From Anaerolineales bacterium (GTDB lineage: Bacteria > Chloroflexota > Anaerolineae > Anaerolineales > UBA6663): 6,010 bases of DNA. The translations under genes and the position numbers were made by a program. The stretch's first letter is position 1. Each line of letters begins with the position of its first letter. Under the pieces are notes generated by a model, which was given only the letters and a program-made list of their open reading frames with translations, made no database searches and was not told where the DNA came from. The stretch is from contig JAEURL010000553.1 in NCBI GenBank assembly GCA_016789165.1, forward strand, positions 1 through 6,010, given 5' to 3'. Positions 1 through 5,976 of this stretch are shown here, in pieces.

Positions 1-1
1 G

Positions 2-565
2 CTGCGCTTCTATCAGGTGAATGGCTGGAGCTGGGCCACTTCGCCCAGCCCCGGCACCCCCACCGGCCCGCTGACCCAGAATTGGCCGATCACGGCCCTC
101 GGCCTGCCCACCACGGAAAGCCAGTTGATTTACCTGCCACGCACCGGGCAGAGCAATCCGATAGCGCCCGGCTACCACGCGCTGGTGATGTACGCGGACA
201 GCAACGGCGTGGCGGTAAAGTACACGGGCGAAGACAGCGTCAACCCCAACGGCTATACTCTGCACATCCGTGGTCTGGTGCCCGACCCCAACTTGTTGAC
301 GCGTTACAATCAGAATAACGATCCCGGCGGCCCCCGCTACATCTTCATGGGCGGGCAGTTCGCCAACCCCGCCTATTATTACAATCTCCCTTACCTGGCA
401 GCCGGCCAGCCCATTGGCCGGGCCGCCGGCTCGCGCATTATCGTCGCCGTCGTTGACACCGGCAGTTTCATGGACCCCCGCTCGTGTCACGAATGGTGGA
501 TCGGCCTGACGGGCGGCGGCGGCCAGCCGACTTGCCCGACCCGGAATGGGACCAGCATCCGCTGA
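2..565 (+). CDS. C-terminal part of an uncharacterised, probably exported protein (5' end outside window)
   Basis: The reading frame is open from the left edge of the window (codons LRFYQ precede the first possible start, a GTG at 17), so this is most likely the last 187 residues of a longer protein rather than a gene starting at 17. The stop is TGA at 563-565. The visible part is rich in Gly, Pro, Asn, Tyr and Trp, has few charged residues and no membrane helix, and looks like a beta-rich extracytoplasmic domain. Landmarks are GYHALVMYAD, VAVKYTGEDSV, GYTLHIRGL, GQPIGRAAGS, IIVAVVDTGSF and MDPRSCHEWW. I recall similar blocks (a KYT-E-D-V block, then a DTG/DNG-F-MDPRS--WW block) at the ends of hypothetical secreted proteins in Chloroflexota, without a known function. 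Two cysteines lie near the C-terminus. The histidine kinase gene starts five bases after the stop, so the two may share a transcript. No enzyme motif is recognised; being real coding sequence is likely, function is unknown. Confidence 0.66.
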   Translation: MRFYQVNGWSWATSPSPGTPTGPLTQNWPITALGLPTTESQLIYLPRTGQSNPIAPGYHALVMYADSNGVAVKYTGEDSVNPNGYTLHIRGLVPDPNLLTRYNQNNDPGGPRYIFMGGQFANPAYYYNLPYLAAGQPIGRAAGSRIIVAVVDTGSFMDPRSCHEWWIGLTGGGGQPTCPTRNGTSIR

Positions 566-570
566 CAACT

Positions 571-2307
571 ATGACCGCTACTCCGGCTCCTGATAACGCT
601 CGACTGTCTGCCCTGTATGACGTCTCGCGCGCGCTGGGCTCCACCCTCAACCTGGATGAGGCCCTCACCCTGGCGCTGGATTCGGCCATCCGCCTCACCA
701 GCGCCGAGCGCGGCTTCCTGATGATGTTTGACGGCGAGGCCGGCGACGGCGAGCTGGTCTTCCGCCTGGCGCGCAGCGCCAAGCAGGAGACGCTCGAGGA
801 GAGCGCCTTCGAGGTCAGCCGTTCGGTGGTGCGCGAGGTAGCCCAGAACAACACCCCGGTCGTCACCACCAACGCCCAGAAGGACCCGCGTTTCTCCACC
901 CAGGAATCGGTCATCAATTACGCCCTGCGTTCGATCATGGCCGTGCCGCTGACCGTGCGCGGCAAGACCATTGGCGCACTGTACGTGGACAACAAAGCCC
1001 GCGCCGGCCTGTTCGCGCAGCCGGACCTGGACCTGCTGCGCACCTTCGCCGGCCAGGCCGCCATCGCCATCGAGAATGCGCGCCTGTACACCCAGACGGA
1101 CCAGGCCCTGGCTCAGCGCATCTCCGAGCTGCAGACCATGCAGATGATCGACCGGCAGCTCAACGCCACGCTGGACTTCGAGAAGGTGATGGCCATGACG
1201 CTGGAGTGGGCGGCGCGTTACACGGCCGCGCGCACCGGCTGGATCGGCATCCTGGAGGAGGGCGATCAAGGCCAGCAGCAGGTGCGTATCATCGCCCGCC
1301 ACGGCACCAGCGGCACGCGCCCGCTCAGCGCCGGCACGCCCAGTGTGGGCAACCTCAAACCCATCGGCGATCCGCTGGTCCAATCCGCCTTCGCGGTGCG
1401 CCAGGTGCAGCGCTTCCCGGCCGACCCGGCCAGCGGCGCGCCGGCCCGCCTGCTGGCCCCGGTGGTCATCCACGACGACCGGATCGTGGCCGTGATCGTG
1501 CTCGAGCGGCCCAACCACCCCTTCACGGCCAACGCCGGCGAGTTCCTGGCCCGCCTGGCCGACCACGCCGCGGTGGCCATCGAGAACGCGCGCCTGTACA
1601 ACGCCCTCAAGCGCGCCAATGACGCCAAGAGCGAGTTCGTGCGCACCGTCTCGCACGAGCTCAAGCTGCCGATGACGTCCATCAAGGGCTACGCCGATCT
1701 GATGCTGCACGGCATCGCCGGCCCGATCTCGGACCAGCAAAAGCAGTTCCTGCAGACCATCCGCAGCAATGTCGAGCGCATGGCCGTGCTGGTCTCGGAC
1801 CTGGCCGACATCTCACGCATCGAGGCCGGCCGCATCAAGATCGATTTGAAGGCCGTGGACGTGAGCCAGGCCATCCAGGAAGCGCTCAAATCCGTGCAGA
1901 CCTCCCTGGACTCCAAGCACCAGACCGTGATCGTCAACATCCCGGTCGACTTGCCGCGCGCCCGCACCGACCCGGGCCGGCTGGCGCAGGTGCTCACCAA
2001 CCTGCTCAGCAACGCCAACAAGTATTCGCCGCCCGAGGCCCGCATCGCGGTCCTGGCCGAAGCCGACCCGCCCAACCTGCGCGTCAGCGTGGAAGACACC
2101 GGCTACGGCATCTCCCCCCAGGATCAGGAAAAGCTCTTCACGGCCTTCTTCCGCTCGGAGGAACCCACCATCCGCCAGGAGACCGGCTGGGGCCTGGGAC
2201 TGCACCTCTCCCGCCGGCTGGTGGAGGTGCTGGGCGGCGAGATCATGGTCACCAGCCGCACTGGCCAGGGCAGTACCTTCTCCTTCACAGTACCCATCGA
2301 CACCTAG
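571..2307 (+). CDS. Soluble GAF-GAF sensor histidine kinase (HisKA / HATPase_c)
   Basis: This is a 578-residue two-component sensor kinase that should autophosphorylate on a histidine and pass phosphate to a response regulator. Two GAF domains come first (about residues 20-170 and 195-340). Each ends in the same AIENARLY helix, which leads into a coiled signalling linker. The HisKA dimerisation domain (about 350-421) carries the H-box SHELKLPMTS with the phospho-acceptor His362. The ATPase domain (about 425-575) has the N-box NLLSNANKYS (Asn481), G1 box DTGYGIS (Asp509), F box LFTAFF (522-527) and G2 box GWGLGL (539-544). There is no signal peptide or membrane segment, so it is cytoplasmic and probably senses a small ligand, redox state or partner protein through GAF. 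The ATG at 571 is chosen because it lies just after the upstream stop and precedes the first GAF helix. No clear Shine-Dalgarno is seen, so translational coupling is plausible. In-frame GTG 484 and ATG 493 are alternatives overlapping the upstream gene. No receiver domain or regulator gene is visible; ligand and target are unknown. Confidence 0.93.
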   Translation: MTATPAPDNARLSALYDVSRALGSTLNLDEALTLALDSAIRLTSAERGFLMMFDGEAGDGELVFRLARSAKQETLEESAFEVSRSVVREVAQNNTPVVTTNAQKDPRFSTQESVINYALRSIMAVPLTVRGKTIGALYVDNKARAGLFAQPDLDLLRTFAGQAAIAIENARLYTQTDQALAQRISELQTMQMIDRQLNATLDFEKVMAMTLEWAARYTAARTGWIGILEEGDQGQQQVRIIARHGTSGTRPLSAGTPSVGNLKPIGDPLVQSAFAVRQVQRFPADPASGAPARLLAPVVIHDDRIVAVIVLERPNHPFTANAGEFLARLADHAAVAIENARLYNALKRANDAKSEFVRTVSHELKLPMTSIKGYADLMLHGIAGPISDQQKQFLQTIRSNVERMAVLVSDLADISRIEAGRIKIDLKAVDVSQAIQEALKSVQTSLDSKHQTVIVNIPVDLPRARTDPGRLAQVLTNLLSNANKYSPPEARIAVLAEADPPNLRVSVEDTGYGISPQDQEKLFTAFFRSEEPTIRQETGWGLGLHLSRRLVEVLGGEIMVTSRTGQGSTFSFTVPIDT

Positions 2308-2320
2308 CCACGCCAAGCAC

Positions 2321-2348
2321 ACGGGCCCCAGCGGCCCGTTTTTTATTT
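2321..2348 (+). terminator. Rho-independent terminator after the histidine kinase gene
   Basis: A perfect 7-bp stem, ACGGGCC (2321-2327) with GGCCCGT (2333-2339), has a 5-base loop and runs into six T residues, then A and more T. It lies 13 bases after the kinase stop codon and should end the upstream transcript. Confidence 0.87.
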
Positions 2349-2351
2349 CAC

Positions 2352-2389
2352 CCCCCTGAACGGGTGGGCACAACTCTTACTTCAGGGGG
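2352..2389. repeat. 9-bp perfect inverted repeat in the kinase-aceA gap
   Basis: CCCCCTGAA (2352-2360) is matched exactly by TTCAGGGGG (2381-2389) across a 20-base spacer. There is no T-run after it on either strand, so it is not a standard terminator. It lies just after the kinase terminator and 22 bases upstream of the proposed aceA -35. It could be a protein-binding site for a dimer or looped pair, or simply a DNA/RNA hairpin; the role is unknown. Confidence 0.55.
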
Positions 2390-2411
2390 CGCGAATCCAC
2401 CTGTTCTTCCG

Positions 2412-2441
2412 TTCACAAGTTGTGCTAGAGTGAGTCATAAT
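2412..2441 (+). promoter_or_regulatory. Candidate sigma70-type promoter for aceA
   Basis: TTCACA (2412-2417, five of six bases of the -35 consensus) and CATAAT (2436-2441, five of six of the -10 consensus) are separated by 18 bases. Transcription would start near 2448, leaving a leader of about 60 bases before the aceA start. The stretch is clearly AT-rich compared with its surroundings. An alternative pairing (TTGTGC at 2420 with an AT-rich box near 2443) is weaker. This is called by consensus only. Confidence 0.5.
2414..2424. promoter_or_regulatory. Palindrome CACAAGTTGTG overlapping the aceA -35 (possible operator)
   Basis: The 11-base site is a perfect palindrome (CACAA, central G, TTGTG) lying across the end of the proposed -35 and the start of the spacer, where a bound repressor would block RNA polymerase. 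A related word, CACAACT, occurs at 2369-2375 and 2490-2496, and its reverse complement AGTTGTG is the right half of this palindrome (2418-2424). That it is an operator is inference; no regulator gene is in the window. Confidence 0.35.
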
Positions 2442-2457
2442 CAAATTATCGGATTAT
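2437..2457. promoter_or_regulatory. Dyad ATAATC-N9-GATTAT over the aceA -10 and start region
   Basis: The 6-base arms ATAATC (2437-2442) and GATTAT (2452-2457) are exact inverted copies with a 9-base spacer, about 15 bp centre to centre. They cover the proposed -10 and the expected start point. Placement would suit a repressor, but AT-rich promoter DNA produces such short dyads by chance, so confidence is low. Confidence 0.28.
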
Positions 2458-2509
2458 TTGGACTTTTTCGTGCCCATTTTCCCCCAATCCACAACTTCTG
2501 GAGGCTGAC

Positions 2510-3805
2510 ATGACCCGTCTATCCGTCGAGGAAATGAAACAAGCCTGGGCCACGGACGCGCGCTGGAAAGGCATCACCCGGCCGTACACGGCTGAGGAAG
2601 TGGATCGCCTGCGCGGCAGCCTGCAGTTGGACCATACCCTGGCGCGGCTGGGGGCCGAGAAGCTGTGGCGCTGGCTGCACAGCGAGCCTTTCATCCGGGC
2701 GCTTGGCGCGCTGACGGGCAACCAGGCTGTGCAGCAGGTGCAAGCCGGCCTGAAGGCCATCTATCTGAGCGGCTGGCAGGTGGCCGGCGACGCCAACGAC
2801 GCGCTGACCATGTACCCGGACCAGAGCCTGTATCCGGTCGGCAGCGTCCCCACCGTCATTCGCAAGATCAACAACGCCCTGATCCGCGCCGACCAGATCC
2901 AGTACATGGAGGGCGATGGAGACGTGGATTACTTCGTCCCGATCGTGGCCGACGCGGAGGCCGGCTTTGGCGGCCCGCTCAACACCTTCGAGCTGATCAA
3001 GTCCATGATCGAAGCCGGCGCCGGCGGCATCCACCTGGAGGACCAGCTCTCCTCGCTCAAGAAGTGCGGGCACATGGGCGGCAAGGTGCTGGTGCCCATC
3101 CACGATTTCATCCAGAAGCTGATCAGCGCACGCCTGGCCGCCGATGTCCTGGGCGTGCCCACCGTGCTCATCGGGCGCACTGACGCGCTGGGCGCCAACC
3201 TGATCCGCGGCGACATTGACCGCGTGGACCACGAGCACCTCACCGGCGAACGCACCGCCGACGGCTTCTACATCGTCAAAAACGGCCTGGAGTACGCCAT
3301 CGCCCGCGCCGTGGAGTACGCGCCCTACGTGGATCTGGTGTGGTGCGAGACCTCCACGCCGGATATGGACGAAGCGCGCGAGTTCGCCCGCGGCATCCAC
3401 GCCAAGTATCCGGGCAAGCTGCTGGCCTATAACTGCTCGCCGTCCTTCAACTGGAAGCGCAACTTGAGCGACCAGGACATCGCCCGCTTCCAGGACGAGC
3501 TGGGCGCCATGGGCTACAAGTTCCAGTTCATCACCCTGGCCGGCTTCCACACCCTCAACGCCAGCATGTACGAACTGGCCCATGGCTACGCCCGCGAGGG
3601 CATGAGCGCCTTTGTGCGGGTGCAGGAGCGCGAGTTCCAGATGGAGAAGGAGATGGGCTTTAAGGCCATCAAGCACCAGCGCTTTGTGGGCGCCGGCTAC
3701 TTCGACCAGGTGCAGACGACGGTGACCGGCGGCGACGTCTCCACCGCCGCGCTCAAGGGCTCCACCGAGGAGCAGCAGTTCTACGGCGGGAACGGCAAGC
3801 ACTAA
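2510..3805 (+). CDS. aceA: Isocitrate lyase
   Basis: This 431-residue cytoplasmic enzyme cleaves isocitrate to glyoxylate and succinate, the first step of the glyoxylate shunt used for growth on acetate or fatty acids. The length is close to the bacterial family norm (Mycobacterium tuberculosis Icl1 is 428). The diagnostic motif KKCGH is at 184-188 with catalytic Cys186. Other active-site segments are SGWQVAGD from Ser87, the DAEAGFGG metal/substrate segment, IGRTDA, NCSPSFNWK from Asn308 and TLAGFH from Thr342. Length and KKCGH separate it from methylisocitrate lyase (about 290 residues, usually KRCGH). The C-terminal GAGYFD and GSTEEQQF blocks are also typical, so the gene is complete. The ATG at 2510 is supported by GGAGG at 2500-2504 with a 5-base gap and by the N-terminus aligning with the family. 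It appears to be its own transcription unit, between the kinase terminator and a strong terminator of its own. Malate synthase, the partner enzyme, is not in the window. Confidence 0.97.
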   Translation: MTRLSVEEMKQAWATDARWKGITRPYTAEEVDRLRGSLQLDHTLARLGAEKLWRWLHSEPFIRALGALTGNQAVQQVQAGLKAIYLSGWQVAGDANDALTMYPDQSLYPVGSVPTVIRKINNALIRADQIQYMEGDGDVDYFVPIVADAEAGFGGPLNTFELIKSMIEAGAGGIHLEDQLSSLKKCGHMGGKVLVPIHDFIQKLISARLAADVLGVPTVLIGRTDALGANLIRGDIDRVDHEHLTGERTADGFYIVKNGLEYAIARAVEYAPYVDLVWCETSTPDMDEAREFARGIHAKYPGKLLAYNCSPSFNWKRNLSDQDIARFQDELGAMGYKFQFITLAGFHTLNASMYELAHGYAREGMSAFVRVQEREFQMEKEMGFKAIKHQRFVGAGYFDQVQTTVTGGDVSTAALKGSTEEQQFYGGNGKH

Positions 3806-3830
3806 AACGCCGTTCGTTCCGGTTCAGACC

Positions 3831-3870
3831 AGCGGAGCCGCGCGCCCCCAGCGCGGCTCCGCTTTTTGTT
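3831..3870 (+). terminator. Strong rho-independent terminator after aceA
   Basis: A perfect 13-bp GC-rich stem joins 3831-3843 (beginning AGCGGAGCC) with 3851-3863 (ending GGCTCCGCT). The loop is 7 bases and five T residues, G and TT follow. It begins 25 bases after the aceA stop and is the strongest terminator in the window. Confidence 0.95.
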
Positions 3871-3907
3871 CTAACCAAGCCCGTCCGCCCGGCGGCGCCC
3901 AAGCGCG

Positions 3908-3913
3908 CACAAT
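3908..3913 (+). promoter_or_regulatory. Possible -10 box (CACAAT) directly upstream of the zinc-ribbon gene
   Basis: CACAAT at 3908-3913 matches four of six -10 consensus bases and lies six bases before the ATG at 3920. Transcription from it would begin at or next to the start codon and give a leaderless mRNA, which would fit the absence of a convincing Shine-Dalgarno. No matching -35 is seen. Weak evidence. Confidence 0.25.
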
Positions 3914-3919
3914 GGGGCC

Positions 3920-4942
3920 ATGTCCGCTTTCCCACTTTCCCCCATCCCGGCTCAGTGGGCGGCGCGGGGCGCCTGCCCGGTCTGCGGCGCCGCGCCGCTG
4001 GCGCTGGAACCGCCGGACCAATTGGCCTGCCCACGCTGCGGGACCGCCTTCCAGGTTGAAGCCGGCGGGCCGCGCCTGCGGCTGGTGCGTCTGCCGGCCG
4101 CGATATCCTGCTCCGGCCCGGACGCGGAGTGGCGCACGGCCGCCGAGGCCCGCGCCTGGGTTCGTGAGCTGGCGGCGCCGCCGCCGGCCGCCCCAGCCCC
4201 GTCCGTCGAGCCGCCGTTGCCGGCCGAGCCCTCCGCCGCGCCTGGGGCCGGCGCGGAATCGGCTGCGCGGGAGGCTGTACCGGCCGAGGCCCTAGCCCAC
4301 GCCCAGGGCTTGTTCGCCTTGCGGCACACAGTGCCCCAGATCGAACGCATCCTGCTCAGCGCGCACACCTGGACGCCGGCGGAGGTGGCGGCCGTGCTGG
4401 AGGCCATGCGGCCGGCCGTGGCGGCCGCCCAAGCGCGGCAGCGGCGCCTGGGGTGGCGGCTGGCCGGCGCCGGGATGGCCGTGGTCACGCTGGGGCTGGC
4501 GTTGACGGCCTGGGCGATGCTGGCCGGGAACACCGCGCCCCCAGCGGCGGCCGGCCTCCCTCCGGCGGCCTCGGCCGCCCCGACCTCCGCCGCCAGCGGC
4601 CTGCCGGCCGGCCTGCAAACCTTGATCCCGCCGGGTGCGCGCCTCGTCAATGCCACCCCCGTCATCCGCCGCGGGACGCTCAGCGGCGCGCCGGGGGCCA
4701 GCGCCTGCCCGCGCACGGCCGAGGCCGCGGCGGACCTGTTCGGCGGCGCGGCCGGCGACTGGCGTTACGACCAGGCCAGCCGGGGCTGGATGCTCTTCTC
4801 CCAGACCAGCCTGATCACGGTCCGGGTGCCGGCCAAAATGGTCGCCGGCTACCTGGAGTTCGGCCAGAGCCTGAACGTCTCGCAGGTGGACGGCCCGGCG
4901 ACGCTGGACGGCGTCAACATGGTCGTCATCAGCTGCGAATAA
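3920..4942 (+). CDS. Uncharacterised zinc-ribbon protein with one membrane segment
   Basis: The product is 340 residues and I do not recognise a named family. Residues 19-41 form a zinc ribbon: CPVCG (Cys19, Cys22) and CPRCG (Cys37, Cys40), with 14 residues between the pairs. A long Ala/Pro-rich, probably disordered linker follows (about 85-120), then a helical part (about 122-172, including QIERILLSAHTWTPAEVAAVLEAM). One hydrophobic membrane segment spans about 181-202. The basic run RQRRLGWR just before it suggests the N-terminus is cytoplasmic and the C-terminus outside. After a second Ala/Pro/Ser-rich linker comes a C-terminal domain of about 110 residues with many aromatic and beta-prone stretches (DWRYDQASRGW, MLFSQTSLITVRVP) and two cysteines, one of them next to last. 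The start at 3920 puts the ribbon near the N-terminus; no good ribosome-binding site is seen. It is a single-gene unit between two terminators. The topology resembles a sensor, scaffold or anchor, but that is inference. Confidence 0.8.
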   Translation: MSAFPLSPIPAQWAARGACPVCGAAPLALEPPDQLACPRCGTAFQVEAGGPRLRLVRLPAAISCSGPDAEWRTAAEARAWVRELAAPPPAAPAPSVEPPLPAEPSAAPGAGAESAAREAVPAEALAHAQGLFALRHTVPQIERILLSAHTWTPAEVAAVLEAMRPAVAAAQARQRRLGWRLAGAGMAVVTLGLALTAWAMLAGNTAPPAAAGLPPAASAAPTSAASGLPAGLQTLIPPGARLVNATPVIRRGTLSGAPGASACPRTAEAAADLFGGAAGDWRYDQASRGWMLFSQTSLITVRVPAKMVAGYLEFGQSLNVSQVDGPATLDGVNMVVISCE

Positions 4943-4959
4943 GCGGCGCCGGCGTTCCC

Positions 4960-4996
4960 AACACCCAGCCCTGGTTCCGGCTGGGTGTTTTCTTTT
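4960..4996 (+). terminator. Rho-independent terminator after the zinc-ribbon gene
   Basis: An 11-bp perfect stem, AACACCCAGCC (4960-4970) with GGCTGGGTGTT (4979-4989), has an 8-base loop and leads into a T-rich tail broken by one C. It begins 18 bases after the stop codon and separates this gene from pdxS. Confidence 0.92.
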
Positions 4997-5023
4997 GGGG
5001 GCCGGCCAGCGGTCAAATCGGAG

Positions 5024-5032
5024 TGGTAAAAT
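5024..5032 (+). promoter_or_regulatory. Candidate extended -10 promoter for pdxS
   Basis: TGG-TAAAAT at 5024-5032 combines a TG extension with a -10 box matching five of six consensus bases (5027-5032). No good -35 stands at the usual distance, which extended -10 promoters can tolerate. Transcription would start near 5039, giving a leader of about 23 bases that contains the ribosome-binding site. Confidence 0.42.
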
Positions 5033-5048
5033 CGGTTTGCAAGCTTTC

Positions 5049-5056
5049 AAAGGAGG
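5049..5056 (+). promoter_or_regulatory. Strong Shine-Dalgarno fixing the pdxS start
   Basis: AAAGGAGG lies five bases before the ATG at 5062. It is the best ribosome-binding site in the window. It rules out the much longer in-frame reading that extends back to 4453 through the previous gene and the terminator. Confidence 0.85.
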
Positions 5057-5061
5057 CAGGC

Positions 5062-5976
5062 ATGGAAACACAGACTGGTAATAACGGCACCTCAGCCGCC
5101 ACCGGCTCGGTGGCCGTCAAACGCGGGCTGGCGCAAATGCTCAAGGGCGGCGTGATCATGGACGTGGTGACGCCCGAACACGCCAAAATCGCCGAGGAGG
5201 CCGGCGCCTGTGCGGTGATGGCGCTGGAGCGGGTGCCGGCCGACATCCGCGCGACCGGCGGCGTGGCGCGCATGAGCGACCCCGAGATCATCCTCAAGAT
5301 CATGGACGCCGTCACCATCCCGGTGATGGCCAAGTGCCGCATCGGCCACTTCGTCGAGGCCCAGGTGCTGGAGGCGCTCGGCGTGGACTACATCGACGAA
5401 TCCGAGGTGCTCACCCCGGCCGACGAGGAGCACCACGTCAACAAACACGATTTCAAGGTGCCCTTCGTCTGCGGCTGCCGCAACCTGGGCGAGGCCCTGC
5501 GCCGCGTCGGCGAGGGCGCGGCCATGATCCGCACCAAGGGCGAGGCCGGCACCGGCGACGTGGTGGAGGCCGTGCGCCACGCCCGCGCGGTGCTGGGGGA
5601 GATCCGGCGCCTGCAGACCATGGCGGATGAGGAGCTGTTTACCTACGCCAAGGAGATCGGCGCGCCGTACGAGCTGGTGAAGGAGACCAAGACCCTGGGC
5701 CGGCTGCCGGTGGTCAACTTCGCGGCCGGCGGCGTCGCCACTCCGGCGGATGCCGCCCTGATGATGCAGCTCGGCGTGGACGGCGTTTTCGTGGGCTCCG
5801 GCATCTTCAAGTCCGGCGACCCGGCCAAACGCGCCAAGGCGATTGTGGAAGCCACCACCCACTTCCGCGATGCCAAGATCCTCGCCGAGGTCAGCCGCAA
5901 TCTGGGCGAGCCGATGGTCGGCCGCACCGCCGCCAGCCTGCCGGAGTCCGAGCAGCTGGCCGTGCGCGGCTGGTAG
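5062..5976 (+). CDS. pdxS: Pyridoxal 5'-phosphate synthase, lyase subunit PdxS
   Basis: PdxS makes pyridoxal 5'-phosphate (active vitamin B6) directly from ribose 5-phosphate, glyceraldehyde 3-phosphate and ammonia. The ammonia comes from the glutaminase partner PdxT. It is a cytoplasmic TIM-barrel enzyme that assembles as a dodecamer in the known family members. The 304-residue product matches the family along its whole length, with blocks GGVIMDV, MALERVPADIRA, DYIDESEVLTPADEEHH, PFVCGCR, NFAAGGVATPADAALMMQLG and FVGSGIFKS. Catalytic residues are present: Asp34, Lys91 (in MAKCRIGH) and Lys159 (in RTKGEAGTG), matching Asp24, Lys81 and Lys149 of the Bacillus subtilis enzyme. A polar tail of about ten extra N-terminal residues precedes the conserved VKRGLAQMLKGG. 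The C-terminus ends in RGW as in the B. subtilis protein, so the gene is complete. Start choice rests on the AAAGGAGG site. pdxT often follows pdxS, but only 34 bases remain after the stop, so its presence cannot be judged. Confidence 0.98.
   Translation: METQTGNNGTSAATGSVAVKRGLAQMLKGGVIMDVVTPEHAKIAEEAGACAVMALERVPADIRATGGVARMSDPEIILKIMDAVTIPVMAKCRIGHFVEAQVLEALGVDYIDESEVLTPADEEHHVNKHDFKVPFVCGCRNLGEALRRVGEGAAMIRTKGEAGTGDVVEAVRHARAVLGEIRRLQTMADEELFTYAKEIGAPYELVKETKTLGRLPVVNFAAGGVATPADAALMMQLGVDGVFVGSGIFKSGDPAKRAKAIVEATTHFRDAKILAEVSRNLGEPMVGRTAASLPESEQLAVRGW

Noticed and set aside
487..1740. Long open frame (417 codons) on the minus strand opposite the histidine kinase
   Set aside because: It is the mirror of conserved kinase codons, with Gly/Arg/Val/His-rich composition and no domain. 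The + strand carries all kinase motifs in order.
2437..2475. Dyad plus downstream T-run as an attenuator before aceA
   Set aside because: The six-pair stem is almost all A-T and the T-run is separated from it by TTGGAC. The expected transcript start also lies inside the dyad, so the RNA would lack one arm.
2519..3802. Long open frame (427 codons) on the minus strand opposite aceA
   Set aside because: It is the antisense shadow of a certain gene in GC-rich DNA, where stop codons are rare. Its translation is low-complexity (Gly/Ala/Leu/His/Val-rich) and matches no family I know.
3912..4295. Alternative + frame starting at the ATG at 3912
   Set aside because: Its product is an Arg/Pro-rich, out-of-frame reading of the zinc-ribbon gene. 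The frame from 3920 has the four-cysteine ribbon, a membrane segment and continues to 4942.
4453..5061. N-terminal extension of PdxS back to 4453
   Set aside because: The frame passes through the zinc-ribbon gene and a clear terminator, and its translation is Arg/Gly/Pro-rich noise. A strong Shine-Dalgarno and the family N-terminus fix the start at 5062.
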